This document shows positions 48,074-62,912 of a DNA stretch of 64,000 bases, piece after piece; the stretch's first letter is position 1; the number at the start of each line of letters is the position of its first letter. Under the pieces are notes generated by a model. The model had not been told where the DNA came from and did not search any database. It worked only from the letters and a program-made list of their open reading frames with translations. Position numbers and translations under genes: made by a program. Source of the DNA: Arthrobacter sp. B1I2 (GTDB lineage Bacteria > Actinomycetota > Actinomycetes > Actinomycetales > Micrococcaceae); assembly GCF_030816485.1 (NCBI RefSeq), contig NZ_JAUSYC010000001.1, forward strand, positions 186,001 through 250,000, given 5' to 3'.

Positions 48074-49795
48074 ATGTCTGTCGAAACTGTGACGCAGGGC
48101 ACCTCGGCCCTTGCTGGTCCCCTGACGCTCATCCATGCTGCTGACACCGCGCCCGGCTGGTGGCGCTCAGCCGTGATCTACCAGGTGTACCCCCGTTCGT
48201 TCCGGGACTTGAACGGCGACGGTATTGGAGACCTGGCAGGCATTACGGAGGAACTGCCGCACCTGGCGGACCTGGGAGTCGACGCCGTTTGGCTGTCCCC
48301 CTTCTACCGTTCCCCGCAACGTGATGCCGGATACGACGTCAGCGACTACTGCGACGTCGACCCGATCTTTGGCACTCTCGGTGACTTCGACGTCATGATG
48401 GCGGAATCGCACCGCCTGGGCCTGCGGGTGATTGTGGACCTGGTGCCCAACCACTGCTCCGACCAGCATCCCGCGTTCCAGGCAGCCCTTGCAGCCCCGG
48501 CCGGCAGCCCGGAGCGGGACCTGTTCATCTTCCGTGACGGAACCGGCCCGGACGGACAGGAACCGCCGAACAACTGGCAGTCCCATTTCGGCGGGCCCGC
48601 CTGGACCCAGGCGGAAGGAAGGGACGGCCAGCCGGGCCAGTGGTACCTGCACCTCTTCGATTCCTCGCAGCCTGACTTCAATTGGGACAACCCCGCCGTC
48701 CATGCGGAATTCGAGCGTGTGCTTCGTTTTTGGCTGGACCGCGGCGTCTCCGGTTTCCGGGTGGACGTAGCCCATGCCCTGGTGAAGGCGCCGGGACTAC
48801 CGGCCTGGGGCGGCCGCGCCGATGGCGGCAGCAGCGAGGGGTACCCCGGCCATGAGGCACCCATGTTCGGGCAGCCCGGCGTCCACGACATCTACCGGCA
48901 ATGGCGGCTTGTCCTGGACGAGTACGGCCCGGACCGGATCCTCTGCGCCGAGGCGAGCGTGGACCTCCATCGGCTGGCCCACTGGGTCAGGCCGGACGAG
49001 ATGCACCAGGCGTTCAACTTCCCGTATCTGCATGCGGGCCTGGACCCGTACCGGCTGCGCTCGGTCATCACGGACTCCCTGACCGTCCTTGACGGCGTGG
49101 GCGCCCCCAGCACATGGGTGCTCTCGAACCACGACGTGGTCCGCCACGCCAGCCGGTTTGGCTACAACGGCCATGGTCCACGGGACGGCGACGGCATCGG
49201 GGCGGCCGATCCCCGGCCCGATGAGGAACTCGGCCGGCGCCGCGCAGCTGCCGCTTCCCTGTTCATGCTGGGGCTTCCCGGCGCCGCCTACCTCTACCAG
49301 GGTGAGGAGCTGGGGCTGCCGGACGGCATCGACATTCCAGGCCACCTGCGCCAGGACCCCACGTTCGCCCGTACCGGGGGGCAGCGGCTGGGCCGTGACG
49401 GCTGCCGGGTACCGCTGCCCTGGCGGGCAGGAGACATGCACCTGGGCTTCGGTTCGGGAAGCGATCCCTGGTTGCCCATTCCAGCCTCCTTTGGCAGCCT
49501 GGCTCGGGACCTGCAGGCGGAATCGCCATCGTCGCACCTGTCCCTCTACCGGGACGCCCTGGCCCGGCGCCGGGAGCTGGACCTCGGCCGGGGATCCCTG
49601 TCGTGGGCCGAGGACTGGTGCACGGGGTCCTCACTGGGTTACCTGAACGGCACTACGCTGGTGCTTATGAACCTCAACCACGGGCCGCTGGAGCTGCCTG
49701 CAGGCCACGTCCTTATCCGCAGTACGTCCGCCGGCACGGAAGGACTGCTGGCTTCGGGCGAAACAGCCTGGATCCGCATCACAGCAGCAGACTGA
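48074..49795 (+). CDS. Glycoside hydrolase family 13 alpha-glucosidase
   Basis: Cytosolic enzyme that splits alpha-glucosidic bonds in maltose or isomaltose-like oligosaccharides. The 573-residue chain has the TIM-barrel motifs in order: AVIYQVYPRSFRDLNGDG, DAVWLSPFYRSPQRDAGYDVSDY, VIVDLVPNHCSDQHPAF, GFRVDVAHALV (nucleophile Asp, near residue 230), ILCAEASVD (acid-base Glu, near 292) and LSNHDVVRHAS (Asp, near 353). The C-terminal part is the beta-sandwich (TLVLMNLNHGPLEL). The ATG at 48074 is preferred over the upstream ATG at 48062. The LacI gene follows 2 bp after the stop. No signal peptide. Confidence 0.93.
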   Translation: MSVETVTQGTSALAGPLTLIHAADTAPGWWRSAVIYQVYPRSFRDLNGDGIGDLAGITEELPHLADLGVDAVWLSPFYRSPQRDAGYDVSDYCDVDPIFGTLGDFDVMMAESHRLGLRVIVDLVPNHCSDQHPAFQAALAAPAGSPERDLFIFRDGTGPDGQEPPNNWQSHFGGPAWTQAEGRDGQPGQWYLHLFDSSQPDFNWDNPAVHAEFERVLRFWLDRGVSGFRVDVAHALVKAPGLPAWGGRADGGSSEGYPGHEAPMFGQPGVHDIYRQWRLVLDEYGPDRILCAEASVDLHRLAHWVRPDEMHQAFNFPYLHAGLDPYRLRSVITDSLTVLDGVGAPSTWVLSNHDVVRHASRFGYNGHGPRDGDGIGAADPRPDEELGRRRAAAASLFMLGLPGAAYLYQGEELGLPDGIDIPGHLRQDPTFARTGGQRLGRDGCRVPLPWRAGDMHLGFGSGSDPWLPIPASFGSLARDLQAESPSSHLSLYRDALARRRELDLGRGSLSWAEDWCTGSSLGYLNGTTLVLMNLNHGPLELPAGHVLIRSTSAGTEGLLASGETAWIRITAAD

Positions 49796-49797
49796 CC

Positions 49798-50853
49798 ATG
49801 GCGGGCATCAAAGAAGTTGCCAGCCGGGCCGGCCTGTCCGTGGCCACCGTTTCCCGGGCCTTGAGCGGAAAGTCCAACGTCTCGTCCAGGAGCCGCCGCC
49901 TTGCGCAGGAGGCGGCACGGGAGCTCGGGTTCGTTCCTTCCTACCACGCGTCCAGCCTCGCATCGGGGCGCAACCACAACATTGGGCTGGTAGTGCCCAG
50001 CGTGCAGCGCTGGTACTTCTCCTCCGTGTTGGAAGGCGTTTCGGAAACCCTCCTGGACGCAGGCTACGACCTGACGCTGTACAACGTGGGCGAGCAGCCG
50101 GAGCACCGCAGCAGCATTTTGAACGACTTCCTGTTGCGGAAACGCCTCGACGCCGTCATCGCGGTCGCACTGGTGCTCAGCGAGGAAGAGATCGGCCAGC
50201 TGCTCGCCGTGCACCGTCCCATAGTGGGTATCGGAGGCGCGCTGCCCGGCGCCTCGACCATACGAATCGACGACGAGGGTTTGGCCATGCTGGCCACCCG
50301 GCACCTGATCGGACTGGGCCATACCCGGATCGCGCATGTCACCGGGGATGCGGAGCTGAACCGCGACTTCAGGCTTCCGCAGCTCCGCCAGCAGGGTTTC
50401 GCGGCGGCTATGGCAGCAGCGGGGCTGACGCTGCGGGAAGAGTGGCAGGCCACTGCGGACTTCACCATCCAGGGCGCCTACGCGGCCGGGCGCCGGCTCC
50501 TGGGAACGCCTGCCGGACGGCCCACCGCTATTTTCGCAGCTTCAGATGAGATGGCTGTGGGCATCATGCTCGCCGCACGCGACTTCGGCCTTCAGGTCCC
50601 GCAGGACCTTTCCGTGGTGGGGATTGACGGACATGAACTGGCGGAGACCTTTGGGCTGACCACCATCAGCCAGGATCCGCGGGGACAGGGACGGCTGGCG
50701 GCTGCCACTGCTTTGGCTTTGCTGGACACCACGGGCGGGAATTCCGACGGCGGCCCGGCGGCGGGTGCAGCCCGGGACCAGGAGTACCCAACGGAGTTTG
50801 TGATCCGGAACAGTACCGCTGTACCGCCTGAGGCGGCCGACCCGCGGGGTTAG
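49798..50853 (+). CDS. LacI-family repressor (MalR-like) of the alpha-glucosidase gene
   Basis: 351-residue regulator with N-terminal helix-turn-helix MAGIKEVASRAGLSVATVSRALSGKSNVSSRSR and hinge VPSYHASSLASGRNHNIG, followed by a periplasmic-binding-type domain (LVVPSVQRWYFSSVLEGVSETLLDAGYDL and later ASDEMAVGIMLAARDFGLQVPQDLSVVGIDG). The start ATG at 49798 is 2 bp after the alpha-glucosidase stop, so the two are translated together. The matching operator pair upstream of the glucosidase suggests autoregulated control by a disaccharide. It overlaps the convergent SRPBCC gene by 4 bp. Confidence 0.93.
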   Translation: MAGIKEVASRAGLSVATVSRALSGKSNVSSRSRRLAQEAARELGFVPSYHASSLASGRNHNIGLVVPSVQRWYFSSVLEGVSETLLDAGYDLTLYNVGEQPEHRSSILNDFLLRKRLDAVIAVALVLSEEEIGQLLAVHRPIVGIGGALPGASTIRIDDEGLAMLATRHLIGLGHTRIAHVTGDAELNRDFRLPQLRQQGFAAAMAAAGLTLREEWQATADFTIQGAYAAGRRLLGTPAGRPTAIFAASDEMAVGIMLAARDFGLQVPQDLSVVGIDGHELAETFGLTTISQDPRGQGRLAAATALALLDTTGGNSDGGPAAGAARDQEYPTEFVIRNSTAVPPEAADPRG

Positions 50854-51377
50854 GACCCGCCCGCAGGCGGCGCATCTTCCGTGGCATCGCCGGCGCCCAT
50901 GAAACGTGCATACCTGTCCAGGATGCGGGGCCAGGCCGCCACGTACTCTTGACGGGCGGCGACGGGATCCTCGGCGCCTTCCCACCCTTCATGGCGGACG
51001 CGCACCTCGGTTCCGCTTTCGACGGCGCGGAACACCACCAGGAGCTCGGTGGACCACAGCGCCGTGGCCCCGGGGTGCCAGCTGGCATGGAACGACAGCG
51101 GCGGCTGCCAGTCGTCAAGGGTTCCCCAGATGCTGGTGCGGCCGTCATCGGCTGTTTCGAGGATGAGGTTCTCTTCGAACTCTACATAGGAGCCGGCACC
51201 GTAGACGCCGTGCTCTCCGAGGGGCCACCACAGGTGGGTGTGGTCGGTGAAACCAGCAAAAGCCCGGGCCACGGGGCCCGGCACAACTACGGTGTTCACC
51301 ACCGGTTCCAGGGGCTCGGTTGCCCGCTGGGCGGCTTCTTCGAAAGGGTCCTGTGGGTGGCTGAAGATACTGCTCAT
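50850..51377 (-). CDS. SRPBCC (START/AHA1-like) domain protein
   Basis: 175-residue small protein with the fold of polyketide cyclases and AHA1 activators. The sequence starts MSSIFSHPQDPFEEAAQRATEPLEP, then VVVPGPVARAFAGFTDHTHLWWPLG at the first helix, and VRHEGWEGAEDPVAARQEYVAAWPRILDRYARFM at the long C-terminal helix. The cavity-lining segments are aromatic. No signature of an enzyme. The start at 51377 is chosen by the family's normal length; a longer in-frame extension upstream crosses the 5S terminator and is not credible. Confidence 0.85.
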   Translation of the reverse strand: MSSIFSHPQDPFEEAAQRATEPLEPVVNTVVVPGPVARAFAGFTDHTHLWWPLGEHGVYGAGSYVEFEENLILETADDGRTSIWGTLDDWQPPLSFHASWHPGATALWSTELLVVFRAVESGTEVRVRHEGWEGAEDPVAARQEYVAAWPRILDRYARFMGAGDATEDAPPAGGS

Positions 51378-51459
51378 GAGGGTCCACTTTACCCGCGGCA
51401 GCCGTGGCCGGCGCGAGTCTGGAGGGAGGGCATGCCCTCTGTGAAATGTGGTTAAAGCA

Positions 51460-51493
51460 CCAGGGCCCTGACATTCCTTTGTCAGGGCCCTGG
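51460..51493 (-). terminator. Terminator of the rRNA operon
   Basis: CCAGGGCCCTGAC (51460-51472) pairs perfectly with GTCAGGGCCCTGG (51481-51493), loop of 8 nt. It lies just after the 5S gene on the minus strand and is followed by TGCTTTAACC. Confidence 0.85.
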
Positions 51494-51502
51494 CCAACTT
51501 TA

Positions 51503-51620
51503 CGTCCGGCGGTGACCTACTCTCCCACACCCTCCCGGGTGCAGTACCATCGGCGCTGTGGGTCTTAGCTTCCGGGTTCGGAATGGGACCGGGCGTTTCC
51601 CCCACGCTATGACCGCCGTA
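51503..51620 (-). rRNA. rrf: 5S ribosomal RNA
   Basis: On the minus strand the sequence runs from TTACGGCGGTCATAGCGTGG to CACCGCCGGACGTAA, with the conserved CGCCCGGTCCCATTCCGAAC and GAAGCTAAGACCC blocks. The ends pair as helix I. About 118 nt. Exact ends may shift by one or two bases. Confidence 0.96.
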
Positions 51621-51752
51621 ACCCTTGTACCCGTCACCGACCCCTGGGGGTGGTGTGGGAAGTTTGTGGTTACAACATTGTGGTGTTGTGTATTCAGTTG
51701 TTGGTTCCTGTTCAACAGTTGTCCCGTTGGGCGGGGTTGTTGGTTGGGAACC

Positions 51753-56955
<5,203 letters not shown>

Positions 56956-57108
56956 AAGTAAAACAGACACAACCACAACCACCGGAAATAACGGCGACCA
57001 CAGCTGCACAAAATTTGAAACCAGCTAAAAACACCATGCCAACCACGGAGGTGGCGGCACAGCACAATCAACCAATTCATAAAACAATTGGTATCAACAA
57101 ACTTGGCA

Positions 57109-57128
57109 CACTATTGAGTTCTCAAACA
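57109..57128 (-). promoter_or_regulatory. BoxA antitermination site in the rRNA leader
   Basis: On the minus strand TGTTTGAGAACTCAATAGTG, the actinobacterial rrn leader BoxA form, about 155 bp before the 16S 5' end. Confidence 0.85.
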
Positions 57129-57188
57129 ACAGACACACCCGGCACCACCCAAACATTCCGTTCAGGATCGCTCCGGAGCAACTTTCCA

Positions 57189-57217
57189 AACTTACCCGCT
57201 GACTTCCTGCGTGTCAA
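57189..57217 (-). promoter_or_regulatory. rRNA operon promoter
   Basis: On the minus strand TTGACA (57217-57212), 17-bp spacer, TAAGTT (57194-57189). The -35 is perfect. It lies about 60 bp upstream of BoxA and about 235 bp before the 16S 5' end. A second upstream promoter may exist but was not clear. Confidence 0.75.
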
Positions 57218-57357
57218 ACCGGCGTCCGCAACCATCCTCAGCGTAAGCTCGGGGTTTCGGTTTTCCGTCTGACTCCGTGGAGCAGCGCGGAAATAAACTG
57301 TACCACCACTCATTCCGGATCGCCAGTCCGCTCGCGGGAGGGCCCGCCCGGCAGCCG

Positions 57358-57389
57358 AAAGGCCCGGAATCACGCGGATCCCGGGCCTT
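57358..57389 (-). terminator. Terminator after the mak-glgB gene
   Basis: AAGGCCCGG (57359-57367) pairs with CCGGGCCTT (57381-57389), loop of 13 nt. It is downstream of the glgB stop on the minus strand and separates it from the rRNA promoter. Confidence 0.7.
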
Positions 57390-57424
57390 CGTCTGGAGCC
57401 CTGCCGATACAACCCGAGCCTGGG

Positions 57425-60400
57425 TCAGTCGGCCGATGAAGCTCCCGGCTTGAAGTACGCCGCTCCAAGCGGGGGCAACGTGACTGTCAACGTTGCCGGC
57501 TGGCCATCCTGCCCGTCGTTCGTGGCGTTCAGCTCGCCACTGTTGAGTACGCCGGATCCGCCGTAGGTGGTGTGGTCGGTGTTCAGGACCTCGGTCCATG
57601 CACCAGCCGTGGGAACCCCCAGGGTGTACCCGACGTGCGGCGCACCGGAGAAGTTGATGGCGCAGACGATCGGATTCTTGTCAGCGTCCCACCTGATGAA
57701 GGACAGGACATTCCGGTCGGCGTCTCCCCCGTTGATCCACTGGAACCCGGCCGGAACGTTGTCCTGCGAGTACAGGGCGGGAGTGGAAGCGTAGAGCTCG
57801 TTCAGGTCCTTGGTCAGCAGCTGCAGCCCTCGGTGCGCGGGGATGTCGGCGAGCCACCAGTCCAGCCCGTGCTGCTCCGACCACTCGGCTTCCTGGCCGA
57901 ACTCGGTTCCCATGAAGATGAGCTGTTTGCCCGGATGCGCCCACTGGTAGGCAAAGAAGGCGCGGAGGTTGGCCAGCTGCTGCCAACGGTCGCCGGGCAT
58001 CTTGCGGAGCATGGAACCCTTGCCGTGGACAACCTCATCGTGGCTGATGGGCAACAGGAAGTTTTCAGTGAAGGCGTAGACCAGGGAGAACGTGACCGTG
58101 CCGTGGTGCCACCTGCGGTTGTAGGGGTCCTCGGAGATGTACTTCAGGGAGTCGTGCATCCAGCCCATGTTCCACTTCAGGCCAAAACCCAGGCCGCCGT
58201 GGCTGGTCGGGGCCGTGACGCCCGGGAAGGCCGTGGATTCTTCGGCAATCATGACGGCGCCCGGGTGGGTCTTGTAGACCGTGGCGTTGACTTCCTGGAG
58301 GAAGGAGATGGCCTCGAGGTTTTCCCTGCCGCCGAAGCGGTTGGGCCGCCACTGGCCTTCCTGGCGCGAGTAGTCGAGGTAGAGCATGGAGGCCACCGCG
58401 TCCACGCGCAGGCCGTCGATGTGGAACTCTTCCAGCCAGTAGAGGGCGTTTGCCACCAGGAAGTTCCGGACCTCGGTGCGGCCGAAGTCGAAGATCAGGG
58501 TGCCCCAGTCAGGGTGTTCCCCGAGCGCCGGGTCCGCGTGTTCGTAGAGGGGTTCGCCGTCGAACTTTGCCAACGCCCAGGCATCCTTGGGGAAGTGAGC
58601 GGGCACCCAGTCCAACAGCACGCCGATGCCCGCCTGGTGGAGGGCGTCCACCAGGTAGCGGAACTCGTCAGGATGTCCGAACCTGGACGTGGGGGCGAAG
58701 TAGGACGTGACCTGGTAGCCCCAGGACCCGCCGAACGGATGCTCCGCCACGGGCATGAATTCCACGTGGGTGAACCCGAGCCACTTCACGTACTCCACCA
58801 GTTCCTTGGCGAGTTCGCGGTAGCCGAGGCCCAGCCGCCACGATCCGAGGTGTACTTCGTAGACACTCATGGCTGAATTGTGCGGGTCCCGTTTGGCCCG
58901 CGCTTCCATCCATTCGTCGTCCTTGAAAGCGTAGGAAGGTTCCACCACCCTGGATGCAGTCAGCGGAGGAACCTCCGTGCCGAACGCCAGCGGATCGGCT
59001 TTCTCAACCCAGTAGCCGCCCCTTGTCAGGATTTCGTATTTGTAGCAGGCCCCTGCCGGGACCCCGGGAATGAAGACTTCCCAGACACCGGAGGAACCCA
59101 GGGACCGCATGGAGTGTTCCCGTCCGTCCCAGGCGTTGAAGTCGCCCTTGACGCGGACTGCCTGCGCGTTGGGAGCCCATACGGCGAAGGAAACACCGTT
59201 GACGTCTCCCAGCGACGACTTGTAGTGCTGGACGTGGGCACCGAGCACCTCCCACAGTTTCTCGTGCCGGCCTTCGCCGATGAGGTGCAGGTCCACTTCG
59301 CCTACTGTCGGCAGGTAGCGGTAGGGCTCGTCAACGGTTACCGGGTCCTTGCCGGGATAGGTGACCGACAGCCGGTAGTCGGGGACGTGGCCCTGATCCT
59401 GCGGCTCCAGGACGGCAACCCACACACCATGGGCCTCGTGCTGCATGGGTACTTCACCCGCTTGGGTGACTACGGTGATTGCTTCGGCAAGATGCTTTAC
59501 GGTGCGGACGGTGACATGCCCGTGATCGTCCAGGTGGGCGCCCAGGACAGAGTGGGGGGCGTGGTGTTCACCGTTCGCGATCCTGCCCAGGGTGCCTTCA
59601 TCCACGTGCAAAGGCACCCCCGGGCGGTCAGTTCGTGCTGAGCCTGTCATTTTGTTACCTTCCGATGCTGCGCCGGCGTGGTCGCCGGCGCCGTTACCAC
59701 TCAGGAGCCGTCTGGAGGCGTTTACTGGAATCGCCACCCAGTCGGGCCTGTTACGCATTTCATAAACAACTTCGTACAGCGCCTTGTCCAGCCACAATGC
59801 CACAAACAGGGGCGAGGTCCGGTCCACCGTGCCGGGAATGACCCCCGCGTACCCGGCAAGGAAAGCGTCGGCGCAATCGTCAACCCAACTGTCCGGGACC
59901 TGCGCACCCTCCTGCTCGCGCTGGGCTGCTCCGGCTGCGTAGTCGAAGGACCGCAGCATCCCCACGACGTCACGGAGGGGGACGTCCGGGACGTTCCGTT
60001 CGGCGATGGGCCGCAGCGGCTCGCCCTCGAAGTCCAGGATGGCCCAGCGAGACCCGTTGCCGGATGGCCCGGTGACCTGGAGGATCTGGCCCAGGTGGAG
60101 GTCGCCGTGGATACGCTGCAGGGGCCCGGCCGGAACCGTGTCCAATGTGGCCAGCAGGGCGTCCAGGGCATCGTCGTAAGGCCCGACGGCGGCACGGGCT
60201 TCTGCCCAGGCGGTCCGGACGCGCTGGGCAACAGCAGGCCCCGGCGCCTTGCCGGGCCCGGGCTCGGCTGACTGCCCCAGGGCCTCCGCCAAACGCTTGT
60301 GCACCGTAGCGGTGGCCGCGCCGAGGGCCCGGGCTTCCGCCGTGAAGTCAGTGCCTGAGCGGGCGGCGTCCACTGCCAGCCGCCATGCATCACGGCCGCC

Positions 60401-61117
60401 GGCGAGGAACTCGTGGGCCACCGCAAGCTCACCCTGGACGTAACGGCTGCCCGGTTCTGTGCCGCCGGGCCCCGGTTTGCCAAGCCACTCTCCGCGGACC
60501 CAGCCAAGGGTTGCGGGAACTTCCGAGGTGCCGGCCTTGGTCAAGGCAGCCCCCACCTCGATTTCCGGGTTGGTCCCGTCCGACAGGACCCGGAAAAACT
60601 TCACCATGGCCGCCGATTCGCCGTCGTCCACGATGACGGAACTATTGGACTGCTCGCCGGAGAGCACCTTCACAACGCCTTTGGCCGTTGGCAGGCGCTG
60701 GGGCCCCTCCACGCGGAATCCCCTGGCGGTGCCATTGGCAGCCTTCCCCTCCTGCCGGATGAGCTCCAGCCAGGCGCCCACGAAGTCGGGGTCGTGCACG
60801 GCGTCATAGACCCAGGGGCGGGTGGGATCCATTCCTGCTGCTTCGCCCACCAGCGCGCGCTCCATGTCGCCGGCCGGTGCAGGCCGGAAGCTCAACGGAA
60901 CCTGGACCACGGCGGTGCGCGGACCGCCGTCGGGTCCCTCTGTGGTGACGTTGAGCAGGAACACTGCCAGCGCGGCGTAGCCGCTTGGGTCCTCCATACC
61001 CAGGCTGCCTGCCTGGGAGATGGTGAAGTCCGGTGTCTTGACGGGGAACCAGCGCTGCTGCGGCAGCCAGTCCTTGAGCAGCGCGGTGAGGGCGGGGGTG
61101 AGGATTGGCTGGTTCAT
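57425..61117 (-). CDS. glgB: Maltokinase - glycogen branching enzyme fusion (Mak-GlgB)
   Basis: A single 1230-residue frame. Residues 1 to about 480 are maltokinase (Pep2), which makes maltose 1-phosphate: the kinase catalytic loop is RIHGDLHLGQIL (near 337-346) and the metal motif LDFEGEP (361-367). From residue 490 it is a full GlgB (741 residues), which adds alpha-1,6 branches: FAVWAPNAQAVRVKGDFNAW, then GLRVDAVASMLYLDYSR (nucleophile Asp near 905), MIAEESTAFPGV (Glu near 959) and PISHDEVVHGKGSM (Asp near 1027). In most actinobacteria these are two genes. An internal ATG at 59650 has GGAAGG 7 bp before it, so GlgB may also be made alone. It starts 1 bp after the treS stop. Confidence 0.93.
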   Translation of the reverse strand: MNQPILTPALTALLKDWLPQQRWFPVKTPDFTISQAGSLGMEDPSGYAALAVFLLNVTTEGPDGGPRTAVVQVPLSFRPAPAGDMERALVGEAAGMDPTRPWVYDAVHDPDFVGAWLELIRQEGKAANGTARGFRVEGPQRLPTAKGVVKVLSGEQSNSSVIVDDGESAAMVKFFRVLSDGTNPEIEVGAALTKAGTSEVPATLGWVRGEWLGKPGPGGTEPGSRYVQGELAVAHEFLAGGRDAWRLAVDAARSGTDFTAEARALGAATATVHKRLAEALGQSAEPGPGKAPGPAVAQRVRTAWAEARAAVGPYDDALDALLATLDTVPAGPLQRIHGDLHLGQILQVTGPSGNGSRWAILDFEGEPLRPIAERNVPDVPLRDVVGMLRSFDYAAGAAQREQEGAQVPDSWVDDCADAFLAGYAGVIPGTVDRTSPLFVALWLDKALYEVVYEMRNRPDWVAIPVNASRRLLSGNGAGDHAGAASEGNKMTGSARTDRPGVPLHVDEGTLGRIANGEHHAPHSVLGAHLDDHGHVTVRTVKHLAEAITVVTQAGEVPMQHEAHGVWVAVLEPQDQGHVPDYRLSVTYPGKDPVTVDEPYRYLPTVGEVDLHLIGEGRHEKLWEVLGAHVQHYKSSLGDVNGVSFAVWAPNAQAVRVKGDFNAWDGREHSMRSLGSSGVWEVFIPGVPAGACYKYEILTRGGYWVEKADPLAFGTEVPPLTASRVVEPSYAFKDDEWMEARAKRDPHNSAMSVYEVHLGSWRLGLGYRELAKELVEYVKWLGFTHVEFMPVAEHPFGGSWGYQVTSYFAPTSRFGHPDEFRYLVDALHQAGIGVLLDWVPAHFPKDAWALAKFDGEPLYEHADPALGEHPDWGTLIFDFGRTEVRNFLVANALYWLEEFHIDGLRVDAVASMLYLDYSRQEGQWRPNRFGGRENLEAISFLQEVNATVYKTHPGAVMIAEESTAFPGVTAPTSHGGLGFGLKWNMGWMHDSLKYISEDPYNRRWHHGTVTFSLVYAFTENFLLPISHDEVVHGKGSMLRKMPGDRWQQLANLRAFFAYQWAHPGKQLIFMGTEFGQEAEWSEQHGLDWWLADIPAHRGLQLLTKDLNELYASTPALYSQDNVPAGFQWINGGDADRNVLSFIRWDADKNPIVCAINFSGAPHVGYTLGVPTAGAWTEVLNTDHTTYGGSGVLNSGELNATNDGQDGQPATLTVTLPPLGAAYFKPGASSAD
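59650..59663 (-). promoter_or_regulatory. Internal ribosome-binding site and start for GlgB alone
   Basis: GGAAGG (59663-59658 on the minus strand) lies 7 bp before an in-frame ATG (59650-59648) at residue 490. The downstream part is exactly the length of an independent GlgB (741 residues). A start here would give a separate branching enzyme from the same mRNA. Confidence 0.6.
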
Positions 61118-61118
61118 C

Positions 61119-62908
<1,790 letters not shown>

Positions 62909-62912
<4 letters not shown>

